This document shows, one piece after another, positions 20,356 through 34,149 of a DNA stretch of 64,000 nucleotides. Origin of the DNA: Apostichopus japonicus (lineage: Eukaryota > Echinodermata > Holothuroidea > Aspidochirotida > Stichopodidae); NCBI RefSeq assembly GCF_037975245.1, contig NC_092561.1, forward strand, positions 17,615,001-17,679,000. Reading direction: 5' to 3'. The notes beneath the pieces are model-generated. The model worked only from the letters and a program-made list of their open reading frames with translations. It was not told the DNA's origin and did not search any database. Position numbers and translations under genes: made by a program. Position 1 is the first letter of the stretch, and each line of letters starts with the position of its first letter.

Positions 20356-23294
20356 ATGCATGTTTACACCATGCATGTAGCCCAGTGTCTGGCAAGACTT
20401 ATATTTCTGGTCTGAACAAAATGTTGTATTGTAATGGTTTTACTATATACACAAACAAGACAAGCCCTTGCTATGTACAGAACATCTGTACAAAAGAATT
20501 ATGCATGCCTGACAGATGTACTTGAGTTGGTAGACCGAATCGTTTGGTGATGATGATATTGAAAATGTTTACAAATAAATTAGCATCTCACTGAAGTTGC
20601 TATGAAACATGAGATCCAAATATTAAATGTTCATGTCTGAATATTCATTACGTACGGTACCATGCTCACAAGATTATATTTACAGGTGTAGACTATAGAA
20701 CTAAAAATACAAGTGCTTGAGAGTTTAATATAGCCGGCCATAGATAAGGTTTTTTTTTTACAAATGTTAGTAAGTATTACAACATTCCTGAATTCTGTAA
20801 GCCATTGCCCAAGAATACAATCTAAAACTTTTATGTTTTTTCCCCCTTATTTTGTGGTTCCTTTTTTCTTTGGTAGGGTTGGGGAGGTGGGGCCAAATGG
20901 CTACGATATGCAAATATGCCTTATAGATTATAATTTTCGCTACATAGATTGCATCAATTGTTGTACTTCTACAGAACCTTTGTGAGTAACTTTAGTAATT
21001 TCCAGTTTACTGTTGCTGAACATTGTCTTGAGTGTTTTCTGGGTCTTTTAATGATTTTTTTTAAAATTTATATTTATATATAATTTTATTTTTGTAAACA
21101 GGTAACATTGGCAAACATTATCAATGCATGGCATAATTACTTGTCAACACTTTTAACAGATATTACACCACTCTATTTGTACATGTTCATGTACAAATTG
21201 TACAACTTCTGTCATTTTCAAGTTTTGCAACCTGTTTCTCTTTACTTTCCCAACCATAACTGATGAGCAAAAAACAAAGGAAATCAAACGATTATGATGA
21301 TTTTCGCATTAATATTTCAAAGAGCTTTTTATACAATTTAAATCTAAATTTACTTTCTAAAATTGTTGTCTTCTTCAAAATGACCTCAGGCAATCACACC
21401 TACATTGAATCAATCAGGTCCTGATAGTTGGCAATCTTGAGAGAATTATTATTGAGTGTTTCATTTAATGAAATATTTTCAGTTACTGTATATGTACAGT
21501 ATGTACTGTACTGTAGCCAATATCTCCTACCCACAGATATTCTGCAAACACCAAAGCCATGTTACACATGCTGTACATGTTTGCAGATTTGTTTTAATAT
21601 TTTATTCATCCTGTTCCTAATATATTACCCATTGCTTCGAATGTACTGTATATGTTTATGGCAACCATGTCTGTTTAACTGGTCTTTAGGAAAGCCTATA
21701 AATAAGACCAGGCTACAGGTATATAATAAAAAACTTTATATCCTTGTGCATACAATTTCCTTTATGAAATTAATTCCCTGGAGTCGGAAGTAAAATTTCA
21801 ATATATAATGCTTTTGTTTCTCTTTAAAGACTATATTAATCCATTGTGTATATTAAAGTTAGATTCTATTATCAACAGTCAAATCTCTTCTCTGTAGATC
21901 TATATAATTTGTTGCTGTTTATATACAGTAATTTTTGTGCTGTTTACATATATTCCCATGATACTGATTATACAGTAGAGGCTAAAATAAGCCTTCAGTA
22001 CAAATCTAGTCTGGGATACCAGCTAGAAAGTTATTCATTTTCCAGGTAAAAATTAATATTTTGTTTTACATTAACCATCCAGGGAACAATAGAATACAAT
22101 AGAGTTGACGCCCTGTGTATATCTAGCATAAGTCTGTGTTGGGATTGCAAAGATTTCTTGTTACAGTATATTTATCCCAAGAGATTTAGGAGGATTACTA
22201 AAGTGTGATCATTTTTTTATCACAAACGCTTCCACAGTATTGATTGGATATATTTCTCATCTGGTATAGAATGCAGGACCCACCTTGGCATCCGTACGAA
22301 AAAAAAAAAAAAAACTTTTGTTTTTGTAAATGTCAAAGGTCATCTACAGCTTAAATCTAAATTCTACACTATGCATCTACATAAAGGCAACCTCTGCACT
22401 TCTAGAAAGTCTTCTAAATTAAATTTGAATTTATATCTCAAAAAAAGTACAAAATTTATGGTTATCTTTCTTTGTTTCTCATGCATTTTAAAAGATCCAT
22501 ACACTCTCTCTCATCAAACTCAACTGCTGTATATATGTTTCTGAAATTGAATTGATAAGGTTCAACAGAAAGTAATTAAGTACAGGACAGTTTGTTATTG
22601 CTAGGAAGTGATTGTACCTAACAACCTGATAAAACTCACACTTTGAGTGTTACAAAGTACCTGATGTCACTCATTCATGTACAAACGAAAAGGAAAATGG
22701 CCGCAGTATAGTCGGTCTGCCGGAAAGATTTCATGGAACGATTAAAAAGAGGGTGATGTTATCTTGAATTCAGGTCCTTAAAGGTAGACTTCAGAAAGTT
22801 AAACTGAAATGGCAACTAAACTGTCAAGACACCAAGTCCGATATATACTCAACCAGATTCTAGAGGATGAAAAATGTTAATCGAATCGGGATTTAGAATT
22901 TCCCCGCAAGAGAACTGACTGGTTTCGGAAATCACGAGTGCCAGTACTTACCTGCCTCCAGTTTCCCCGATGCATTTTCCTAATCTGTTCTTAACCAGCT
23001 AACTAAGGTAATATTTTCAGAACAAACACCCCTCTCCCCTCCATTCCATCCTTCTGAATTTACCATCCGGAAGTTAACCAACTCGTTTGCCACCAAGTTT
23101 TTTTGTTTCCTGGAATTTTGTCTTTGTAGATTTGAAAGGGACTTCAGTGAGGGTGCAGTTTAAGATTGTGACAAACTTACTTCTAGGCAATATTAAGCAA
23201 GATTGGAGTGCACATGTAAACCGAGGTCAAAATGAGTGACATTAATTGAAACATTTGGTGAAATTATAACCTACCCCTTTCATTAATAGTGCTA
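20356..23294. other. Non-coding stretch with one possible splice donor
   Basis: AT-rich DNA, TACTGTA-rich near 21490-21520, with no recognisable coding exon. The only signal noted is the minus-strand donor at 22952, listed separately. Confidence 0.45.
22952..23012 (-). other. Candidate non-coding upstream exon of CELF (donor side)
   Basis: On the minus strand the sequence GGGGAAACTGGAGGCAG|GTAAGTACT is a full-consensus 5' splice site with the exon ending at 22952. Upstream possible acceptors end in CCTTAG and AAGAACAG near 22980-23005. It is on the correct strand and 6.2 kb upstream of the start exon. Isolated donor matches also occur by chance. Confidence 0.25.
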
Positions 23295-23500
23295 GTAGAA
23301 TCCATGACACCATGTACAGTTACTGTGCAGTTACACGTACAGTTACAAGTTGAATCCATGACACCATGTACAGTTACTGTGCAGTTACACGTACAGTTAC
23401 AAGTTGAATCCATGACACCACGTACGTTTACAGTACAGTTACACGTACAGTTACAAGTTGAATCCATGACACCATGTACTTTTACTGTGCTGTAGCCATG
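23295..23500 (+). repeat. 54-bp tandem array, 3.6 copies
   Basis: Units begin at 23295, 23349, 23403 and 23457 with GT(T/A)GAATCCATGACACCA followed by GTACAGTTAC words. Because 54 is a multiple of three, both strands stay open, but no protein is implied. Confidence 0.9.
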
Positions 23501-24104
23501 GAATCTTTCATCTCTAATACAATGATAGTTCAGACACACAATTTAAGTTCTGTATACTAGGTTTCCCCTTTGCTCTTTATAGTTTATTCCAGGTAGAGGG
23601 TATAATATATATGTCAAAGAACTGTCAGTCATAATAAGTTGGCCCTCTTTTCATCCAAAGACAAATTTATGTCAGATCATTATTTACTTGACAACAAAAA
23701 TTATTGGTAAAGTTTCAAATTTCACACACTGGGTTGAAGCTAAAGTGCTATTGATGTCATCTTTTTCGACAACTTGGGACTTTTCCTTCCCTCCCCCCCC
23801 CCCCCCCGATTTTATCTAGGGCAGACAGGCTAAAGGAGCTTCAAAAATTATGATTCTTTTGCAATATTTATATGATACTCTGCAGACAAAAGCAGCTATA
23901 ATGGGGCCCAACAAGATATATTTCTGAAATAAAATTGTATCTCACTTGTCTCAAAGTGTGAGAAAGATTAGGAGCAATGGTGTGTGTATACGGCTCCTGA
24001 TTGGAGCTGACAGCAAACTATCCAAAACAAATTGGTACGTATACTGGAATGGTCGGGTCACCCTGACGGAATGATGGTAGAAGGCTACCTGTAAACATGC
24101 ATAC

Positions 24105-24465
24105 ATGTACGGTTGGGTAAGAGTGCAGTCATTGTGGGGAGACAGGGAAGTGAGGAGTGAAGAAAAGATAAGAAAGGCACGAAAAGGGAGGTGATGGAGT
24201 AAAGAGAAAGTAGAAGGGGAATGGGAATGGGAATGGGAAGTTGGGTGAAAGACGACCCAAAGGGGGTGTGGGCGAGGGGGTGAAAGATGGTCCAAAGGGG
24301 GCGTGGGCGAGGGTTGTAGGGGGAAAGCAAAAATGGCAAGGGGATAAAGGGGAGGATATGAGGCTTTAGAGGAGGGGGATGGAGAATGGGAAGTGAGAAG
24401 AGATGACGGTGAGGGTGACGGTGAGGGTGAGGGTGAGGGTCGGTGAGGTGAGGGTGAGGAACATT
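24105..24465 (+). repeat. Purine-rich low-complexity block
   Basis: GGGAATGGGAAT, CCAAAGGGGGTGTGGGCGAG (twice) and GGTGAGGGTGAGG runs. The reverse strand shows a long Ser/Pro-rich frame that is a composition artefact. The G-runs could form quadruplexes. Confidence 0.8.
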
Positions 24466-27400
24466 TGTGGTCTCCTTTTGAAAATTCTACAAAGCATCTG
24501 ACATGCAGATCTATATTAATCAGAAACTGAACTTTGCACAACAGCAATTCGGGCTATGATACAAAGTTGGCTCTAATTTGCGATCTTCTTTGGTTTTGTA
24601 ATTTGTAAAATATTGGACTTAACTTTCCTCACATTGTATACTATACAACCACAGTGTCTTCCAGAAGGTTCCTAATATACAACATGTACAGTATATATCA
24701 TGGTTAGATCTTATCTTCATACCAGCCAACCTCCTAATCTATCAAGATAGGACTACCACAAATCTGAAAGAAAGATAGAACAACTTGTAAACATCTTTTC
24801 CTCATCCCACCCCCACGCCCCCAATCCCACCCCCCACACCCGACCCCCCTTAAAGAAGATTGATTGCACAACTTGTTTTCAACAAAATTTACAACATGTA
24901 CATCCACTCTGTAGCAGTAGCCTTAGGGAAGTAAAAATATCGCCATGCCGACCAGTAGTTGCAAATACCGTCTGCCCGGATAATCTGCAGCAAAAATTTG
25001 ATATAGTTTTAAGAGATGGCTCTGGGAAAGTCTATCTAGTTACGCTGCCATTTAATCAAATCATCTGTTCTTTCCGCTTTTACCAATTTAGCTCTCTATA
25101 TCCCGATGTATACAACACCTCACCACAATGGTTGCCTGGCTTAATATTTACTTTGTACTATACTTTTGTCAATTTTGTAAATACAATTATCATGCAAAAA
25201 ATGTCACTGACAATTTTCCTGCGAATTGGATTAGCTTCCGCAGAGAGCCTAACTTACCAAAACTTTCGTCTCTCTGGGCCATTGGCACTTTGTAACAAGG
25301 AAGGCAAAAAAAATATTATACTGTTTTCAAACCACAAGAGTACAATAAGAAAGAAAGAATTTTGCAAGGAGTTTCAGCAGGTACTGTATTGGTATTAAGG
25401 AAAGGGTTCAGACCGGATGAAAGTACGAAGCTGTGCGCGGTAAATACATTAGGTTGACAGTGACACAGCGAGCTCATGTCTGATGTAAGGTTATCAAGTT
25501 AAACAAAACGCTTTAATAAACTCAGAATCCCGAGAATGTACGGTATTTGAGGTATGTGAATAATCACCAGCTTGGTCTGGGTTGACAAGCATATTTCAAA
25601 GCGAGACAAGGTAGAACATCTCTGCATAGAAAACAAATCAATTAAAGGGATACGGTATACACAATTAACAAGACTCTTAAAGAGGTACTACGTACAGTAC
25701 CTAAAACAGCAGGGAAACTTCGAGCAACAGTTCTTGCATCTAGGGGAATCTTAGTTACTTTGTAACATCGGACAAAATTCAGAGCCTACAGTCTATTGCT
25801 ACTGTATGCAAAATTAAGTCACTAAATTAGTCGCCTGCAGAGTACATATTGTGCATTTACTGGCCAAGTTATATATCAAAATAGGAGTTGGTCATAATTT
25901 GCTTCAAACATTATCAATTTTCAGTTCAGGTTTGCAGGTGCATTTAAAGACCACAAAGTTCAGGTTTAAAGACCAGAATACTCTTTTAACTTTCAAGGAA
26001 GGTTATCAATATACTAACAACTATGCTAGAAAGCTAAATTATGGTCACCAAATTTCACTGACAACTTCCGAAGGGTTTCTCTTACATCTGCTTTAACTTC
26101 TCTGTCTAAGATTCTAGTCCACAGCACCAGCAGTTTCGTACAATGCTTGCAACTTCCCAGAACAGTATGTTTTTACTATAAATTTCACTATTAAAATTAC
26201 CAAGTAAATAGTTACTTCCAAATGGTCATTCAGGATATTGTCCCTATTACAAAGGTACTGTACATGCCAGACTTTATTCTCTACAAATATATAAAGAGGC
26301 AGTTAATTAAACAGTTGTCGATGACCAGTCATAATATTACTTTCCAGAATAATGCTAAAATTAACAATAACTTTCACTACTTAAATGAAAGAAATAACTC
26401 TCGAATCAATTTTACATCAGGAGCACTCTGGTATTTCATGTATGTATGATTAAGATGATTAAATGTGCTTTATATCAATCCTTATAAAGCCATCTGATAT
26501 AATTAAGTCAACACAAACAAAAAAAAACATTAATTATTAATATGGATCGAGAGAGGAAATTTGTGCTTTTGTTATTTGATCAAAGAACGGACAGAAGAAA
26601 AAGGAACCATTTGTCATTTTCATTTCTGTTCATGCGTACAGTACATCACAAATAACACATCCTATTACTGTAACGTCTATCCTAATAGACCTAATAGAGT
26701 CAAGTAAGATGTTAAAGAAGACTGTCCCTTTAATTTCTGGTAGCATGGATTTATAGTGTGACAGACATTCCCAGGCTGGATTCAGTTGCTGACAACTTGT
26801 CTGAATCAATCATGCCTTACCAGATAGCCTGATATGACTATTAGGAGATGGAGATAGATGAAATTGCACATCCTCCTCCTCCCCATCAGTATCCTTCTCA
26901 TCCATCCAGATAACTGCAGATAGCTGACTCACTGAAGTAAACCATTAACCATGAATAGTCATAATTTTTATATCAAGAGTAATCTAAGCAATGGAGAAAA
27001 GAATCCACAACACTATTTATCTATTAATTTTATATAGCTATGGAAACCTCTCTTCCTTAGCAACCATAATACATAACTACTGTAGCATACCCAAAAAATT
27101 TGAAAGTTTGGATATAAATTTATGATGCTTACCTGTCTCCATTCTACATATGCACTCAAATCTACGTAGCTTACAAATGTCGGTAACATTATAGCACTGT
27201 GCCCCCCCATTTCCGTGCCCCCCATTTCCATCCCCCCATTCAGGAATGTTAAAGTTCGAAAACTAAATTATGTCTGCGTCGATAACCACATTTCTAAAGA
27301 ATAATAAATGATTGTTCAAAGTTGATCACAGGTGACCATTGTCTGATATTTCTGGCATATTTCAGGAGCAATTATATGAATGAACAAGCAATTTATCTTT

Positions 27401-27802
27401 CCTTTATACTGACAAGTACTGTCAAGTACTCACTAACTTGATCAATGCAAAAATGCAGCAGCAGTAGCCATCTTAACAATGACATAGCAAATTGACAGGT
27501 TCATAAACTGTATTGTTGCCCAGTTTAAATCAAATTTATTGCCAACTAGTTTACAAATAGATTCAATTTAATACACACTATAGTCCTATACAGTACATGC
27601 AAACATATATCATTAAGAACCTACAGTAATATAATATAGCCCGGTACATGTACCCAAACTTATTATTATAAACTAATTGTGGAATTGCATTGGCATTTGA
27701 TAATCAATTGATGCCCCTCTATAACACATCTGAAAAAGGTTGATTGACTTTGGGTTATTTTATTCTTCTTTTGCTGCATCTGTTAGTGAAACTAATAAAG
27801 AA
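24466..27802. other. Non-coding stretch, nothing firm
   Basis: AT-rich DNA with short chance frames. A minus-strand donor-like ACAG|GTAAGC lies at 27132. Its surroundings (27125-27210) resemble 56288-56360, so it is probably part of an old repeat. C-runs occur at 24820 and 27205. Confidence 0.45.
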
Positions 27803-28423
27803 CGCACTTAGCCTATATACTCAAGCTCACAGACTGAACGCACTTAACCTATATACTCCAGCTCACAGACTGAACGCACTTTACCTATATACTCCAGCTC
27901 ATAGACTGAACGCACTTTACCTATATACTCCAACTCACAGACTGAACGCACTTTACCTACATACTCCAGCTCACAGACTGAACGCACTTTACCTTTATAT
28001 ACTCCAGCTCACAGACTGAACACACTTTACCTTTATATACTCCAGCTCACAGACTGAACACACTTTACCTACAGTATATACTCCAGCTCACAGACTGACC
28101 AGTTTACCTACATACTCAGGCTCACAGACTGACCGCACTTTACCTACAGTATATACTCCAGCTCACAGACTGACCACAGTTTACCTTTATACTCCAGCTC
28201 ACAGACTGAACACACTTTACCTATATACTCCAGCTCACAGACTGAACGCACTTTACCTACATACTCCAGCTCACAGACTGAACGCACTTTACCTATATAC
28301 TCCAGCTCACAGACTGAACGCACTTTACCTATGTACTCCAGCTCACAGACTGAACACACTTTACCTATATACTCCAGCTCACAGACTGAACACACTTTAC
28401 CTATATACTCCAGCTCACAGACT
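27803..28423 (+). repeat. 36-bp tandem array, about 17 copies
   Basis: Unit TATACTCCAGCTCACAGACT followed by a GAACGCACTTTACCTA stretch. Variants change GAACG to GAACA or GACCG, and a few carry small insertions (ACAGTATA). The 36-bp period keeps frames open on both strands. It has no unique spacers, so it is not CRISPR-like. Confidence 0.93.
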
Positions 28424-31400
28424 GCATACAGTACAGATCTAGTATCGAAGCATTTATGTGACATTAAAGTGTCTGTGTAGAGCTAAACTGATTGGCATAC
28501 AACGCACACAGTAACATGAGTACAAGTGCACATAGAACTTCAACAAGTACAGCGCAGGGTCCCAGTTATTAATACGAGTGAAGTAATACCAGGCCTCCGA
28601 TATGAATGTAAGAAAGACGTTCGCTGCAATTAGGCCTCAATTATGAACGGGAGAATGAGCAACTACAGTAGGCCCCATGTCAGCATGTGAAGAAAATATT
28701 ACACACATGTATGCAGCTATAGTGTGTAGGAGAAGTACTATAGAACATATTTCATTTTCACACAATAACAACCAGCTTTGTAACAGGCCAGTCAAATGTA
28801 TTTGCAGCCTTGTATATATTAAAGTAAGTGCATCTTTGCTAACACCCAACTGAATATTACAGTAGTAAACACATTGAGTACGTACTATGATGAAGTGATT
28901 AAAGATTCATCTTAACCCCCGTGACCCTGTTCCTCTTTCCCCTTCCTCTTTTCCCCTTCCTCAACCTGCTCCCCCTCTGCTCCAGTCCCTAAAACCCCCA
29001 TCCTCCACCACTTTTCTGAATTCACTACCAAATCTGTGTCATTCTTATTAAATTCCCCAAATAAGAAGATCTACCAAATCTCCATGACTTTCATTTTGCT
29101 GCCAAGGTCACACACTCTTCGTTTTGCATAATTTAATCTCTGCACATTTGCACAACAAGCCTGCATACATACTGTACTGTACCATTCAGCACATGTACTA
29201 TATAGCTATCTAAAGCGACCAGTGACTTTGATTTAATATACAGTGGTCAGTTGGTCACTTACATTATTGTCATTATATATATTGTCAATTTGAGGAATTT
29301 GGAATTTGATAATTAACTCTTCACTATAATCATGTATTGAACTGTATTAAACTACAAATTCCATTCGGCATCTATACGAAACCCTATTAAGCACTATGTG
29401 TTGCTACCTTTCTTACGTACATACACGTGCCAGATCTTTATAACACCCCCCTCCCCCAACTCTCTCCGGCCACTGCCATCCCCTCCCCTCCCTTCAATCC
29501 AGCATTGACCAAATTCGGTCTTAAACAATCAGAGTTACTGTACATGAATTCCAAAAATTATATTTATATCATACTTACACTACACTTTGATTAGATGTTA
29601 AAAAGGTTAGCCAAATTTTAAGAAACACATTCATTTGCGGTCTCTGAAAACCAAATATATTTCTCGTTTAATATTGATCATCGGAAATTTACGAGAGAAA
29701 CTCTAAATCAATAATTGTAGTAATTAATATGGAGGTACTGTACTGGAAATATCGACGCACCAAACTGCAATACAGACTATAGTGATGATACAGGTATGTC
29801 ATTACAAGCATTGTTATCCAAAGTTGTCTATGACTGTTTATGTACATTGTACATTACTTCATAAGGAATGCCTTGATCAGCAACTGCATGTCCAACAAGG
29901 ACCAAGCTGTAGTTATGTGTGTTCAGTAATTAGCAGAGATACTGTATGATATGCTACTACCCACACTGTACAGCATAGCATCACTGAAACACATACCATA
30001 CACAGCACCTATAATACTGTGTACAATTTACACATATGTGCAAGCATGTTGTGGACGTACCTGTGTGTGGACGTACAAAGCGTGGTCGACCTGGTAAAAT
30101 CGTTATCAGTGAGATAGGATCCAAGATAACAAATTTGTCAGGGCTGGGTGATTGATTCTACAGTTCCAACGAGATATAGCTTATCAGCATGGCCCCCAAA
30201 TATGCTAGTAAGTCACATTATGGTCACCCATGCTCAAATTTTCAACAAGCATATTAAAACTGTATGCCTCTCTGAAAGCAGTTTATCCACACCAAGATAT
30301 TTAATTGTCTCATAGAGTTAATTTTTTTTTTATTAATCTGGGAATCTGGGAATAATCTGGAGGATTGGAGGCTCTAAGAAAAGGAATTTCCAAAACTTCT
30401 AGCATTTTTTAACAATAATACAAAGTTGGGGCAAATTAATACTGATGATATTTAACTATCAAATTTTCAGTAACAATTTTTTGGGGTGTCTTGGTATTCC
30501 TTTTGGACTCCAAAGTGTATTAATTTTAAAGCAATTTTTTTTTTAAATGTTTAGGTCAAATTTTGGGATTCTTTATAATAGTCTAGGAAAAGGGCAGCAA
30601 TAAATATTACAATATTTGCAGTTTTTGCAATATTTGCAATATTTGCAATATTTGCAATATTTTGCAGTACAAAATTTGCAGTTTATTGTTATTACAGACA
30701 TGTGGATGTGAGAAATGTTTTTAAAAAAAAGAAATTGGGGGGAGGGGGGAAAGAAGGTGGGGGAAGAGATCTCATTATTAATTATACTGAAACTAAAATT
30801 TCATGTCAGAATAAAATCTGACAGAGTGATCACAGGAATGATTTTATCTTGCATATCCAACTCGTCCAGCTTCTGTCCCTCCCGTTTCTTCTTTCATCCC
30901 TACTCCTCCACGTCCAGAGTCAGAACAGATGAGATGGCCGCACTGTACACAAGAATCCTGTAGTACAGTACCTCAATCACACCAGCACAGAGTATCGTAA
31001 AATGGAAATCTATTTCCAGTCTGTAATTATAGTTTGTATATTTTACATGTTTTCCACAAATATTATTAATAATCCACTTCAAACTTTATTCTGGTTACAA
31101 AGCTTTGTGGCCTGTAGAGACATTAAGGTCAATCATGTTTGTATTAAGCAGCCAAGTCAAACAGAATTGGTTCGTTCCAGGTGTATAAACAGCTTGTAAG
31201 CGGTATCCCTAGCTACATACAGTAAACATATCAAAGGAAAATGATGGTACATGAATGATCTAGCTGAAATGAAAACCTCGCTGGATATTAACTGTGGCAC
31301 GGTTCAACATACATCTACAGTAGTACAGAATTTGTACAGTCAGGAACATGTACATAAACCAAATGATCATGGAAGGCTAAAAGGGTAAAATATATGCATT

Positions 31401-32837
31401 AATTACTTTCAATTACTCTAAGGCTACAGCCATTTAACCAGTGAAACCTTTCGTGTACCATAGATTTGATATAACCAAAATAAGTTTCCAAGGACAGTCT
31501 TAAAATGAGACTTTTCTTCACCAAATAAATTTGAATTGAAATCTGAAAATCAAATGATCAACAGTCTAATTCTAGAAAATGTTTGTCATCCAAATAATAC
31601 TGTATATGCAGAGTACTTACTGCTATTTCAGCCTTTTATTCCTGTAAATGTTAAAATGCAAACCCAGCAATTTTATATACATGTATCATTTTACAACATT
31701 TTCTCACATAATATGACTGTTCAATTAATAATTGAAGATGTAAAAAGAAATTCTTTTTCAGCTTTTTAAAGAGAATGCCTTTGAAAAATTTTATCAAAAC
31801 CTATCAGACAGACTAAATATTGATGAAAAATTGAAAATAATCTACTTTTTGTCCACTTTGTCACAAGATTTAAACTGGATAATCAGTGTAAAGATTACCG
31901 TAATAAATTATAACACAGTTGAATCTAGACGATTTTGTCGCAAATGCAGACATTCCTTATTTTGTATGCCATGGTTAGTATTTAATTATTCAGTTACAAA
32001 TTTTAGCAACTCAGCGTTGTTCCCGTTAACTGTACCGTAAGTATTTATTTTTTTAAATTTTGCATTGATGAAAGGAACTGCACATTATATTACAAAATGA
32101 TGATAATAATGTTAAAATAATGATCCAATATTCATGTGCAGAGCTTACAAAGAGAAAATTTGAGATCAACTTAAATTTATACTGGCAGCATATATACTAA
32201 CAATATTTTACTGTATAATCCTGAGCAGCTAGGTTCTGCTTTCACGAGCATTGCAGGGTCGTCTAATTTGGCTAGATATTCAATATCCATTAATTTTGTA
32301 ACTTTTTATCTCGTACACATTTTAATCCATCATGCACGCCCGTGTACCCAGAGAGCAAACAGAATGCCTAGATGCTGTACTCAATTACACTGTCAAACAC
32401 TGTTCTAAGCAAACCTGTGATAATTGCAACATTTCCACACTTTAATAAACAACTCTTGTTTTCAAAATGATTAAAGATACAAAAACATTTTAAAACACAA
32501 GACGGTGGGGTAATAGTTGTGACAGCTTTTAAAACAATATTACAAAACAGCGACAGGGTGATTACTTTAACGAAATGCTTGTTTGATTTCAAACCTGATC
32601 TCTTCCGCTTGTTCAATACAGGAAGTTGTTGGTGTACGATGAACGCATACAATGTAGACCTACTGTCCACGACGATGGCTAAGGCGGACATACAGTAGTA
32701 AGATTAACGATTACTTTGGCTGTTACATGGCTTCCGTCGATCACATTTAAGTGCAGACATCATCAGATAAGGTTCCATTAGTCAATTTGTATTAGACTAA
32801 TTTCTTGACTTGTTCTTCTGATAACGATTGCCTTGTT
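28424..32837. other. Non-coding stretch, nothing firm
   Basis: AT-rich DNA with pyrimidine-rich runs (28915-29010, 29445-29500), many TACAGTA words and a 10-bp array at 30603. No supported exon. Confidence 0.5.
30603..30685 (+). repeat. ATATTTGCA decamer repeat
   Basis: About eight tandem copies of CAATATTTG-type units, with TTTGCAGT variants at both edges. Confidence 0.8.
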
Positions 32838-32938
32838 TTGTTAAGCGCCTACAGCAGCTACTTCGTGTTTCTGATTTGGCGCTGTATAAATCCACTGGAT
32901 TATTATTATTACTATTATTATTATTATTACTACTATCC
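32838..32938 (+). mobile_element. CR1/L2-like LINE 3' terminus
   Basis: Only the 3' tail is present: AAGCGCCTACAGCA, then TCTGATTTGGCGCTGTATAA, and a (TTA)n tail. It matches the tail of the LINE at 12353-12690 word for word over ACTGATTTGGCGCT-TATAA. Confidence 0.75.
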
Positions 32939-33479
32939 AGCTCTGTGGACTACCTAGTGCTGTGAATTATACTCATCTTTGATGGAATATCTGTGTACAG
33001 TAGGTTATGCCTTTCATCCCAATTACCCCAATCTGGTCCCCCCCCCCCCCCTTCCCAAACTCCTTTTCCTCTTCACCGATAAATATTTATATCATCAAAT
33101 CCTACAATTTGAGATCCTCTTGAGGAATGAATGTTACATAAACACAGTAGTCTGCAGTGTTTCCTTTACAACAGAAGTTGGCATTTGAGATTCCAAAGCA
33201 GAAACTGCCCTTAAAATGTTGTCTTCACTGTTTCATCTGTGCACAAACCGTTGCTGCTAAGTACTGTATTTTGGATGGACTTTCAGAGGTGGACAGTTTA
33301 TGTTTTGAGTTTACTTTCAATCTTTCCTATAAAAACCCGTCCAGAGAAATAAATACAGTGTTAAAGTCAACACAGAAACAGAAACCATTCTAGTTTTTTC
33401 ATAATGACATTTATTTTGTAAACAGGTCTCTATTCTTCAGACTACCTTCAATGGTCTACAATTGACAAGTTTCAAGGTT

Positions 33480-33509
33480 TAGTGGTGGTTGCCATGGAAA
33501 TCACCACTA
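33480..33509. promoter_or_regulatory. X-box-like site inside a perfect inverted repeat
   Basis: Arms TAGTGGTG (33480-33487) and CACCACTA (33502-33509) exactly enclose GTTGCCATGGAAAT, which differs from the RFX X-box GTTGCCATGGYAAC at two positions. Function is unproven. Confidence 0.35.
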
Positions 33510-33843
33510 CAACAACACACTCCCTCAAATAACCACAAATTTAATTGAAAGCCAAGTTGATTGTGTGGAAAGACACTCAATAATAGGAAATCTATAGTTG
33601 CAGGGTTTGTAAGTATACCTTTACACGGAATGACCAACTGCATATCGTTACTGAATCTTCACGACGTGTGGAGGGGGAACTTTCACGGCATTAAACTTTT
33701 ACAGAAGATGGATTCTATATTAAACATGTAATGTATCAAAGTATAAAGGTAAAACTTTAAACAAAAAAAATTTACTTTAAAAAATTAAAAACAAATTAAA
33801 AACAAATACATACATCTAAGGTTTTGTATCATATTGGCACTGT

Positions 33844-33940
33844 TATGACATCACAGACGGATACTATGACGTCACAGATGGATACTATGACATCACAGAT
33901 ATCCGCTATGACATGACAGATGTCCACTATGACATCAGAA
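33844..33940 (+). repeat. 21-bp array of CRE-like sites
   Basis: Five units start at 33844, 33865, 33886, 33907 and 33928. Their octamers are TGACATCA, TGACGTCA, TGACATCA, TGACATGA and TGACATCA. The second is a perfect cAMP-response element. The exact 21-bp period equals two helical turns. Confidence 0.85.
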
Positions 33941-34149
33941 ACGTACACCAATGTTACAGACCCCAAAACATACCACTTTTAAACTACAGTAGAATTTCTC
34001 CCTTGCAAAGCTATGTAGATGCTGCTTAGCTGTTTTTGGAAGTCGTTCATCGTAAATATTTCTTGAAACTAAATGTCCAAAGATGATACAGTAGTTGGAT
34101 TTGTGCCTCTTTTCAAAGAAAATTTAAAATGTTTTTAACGCAGTGCTGA

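Noticed and set aside
23951-24547. 198-codon Ser/Pro-rich open frame on the minus strand
   Set aside because: It lies across the purine-rich low-complexity block and owes its length to composition; no domain or splice sites.
27803-28423. CRISPR-like repeat array
   Set aside because: Units are directly adjacent without unique spacers, and the genome is eukaryotic.
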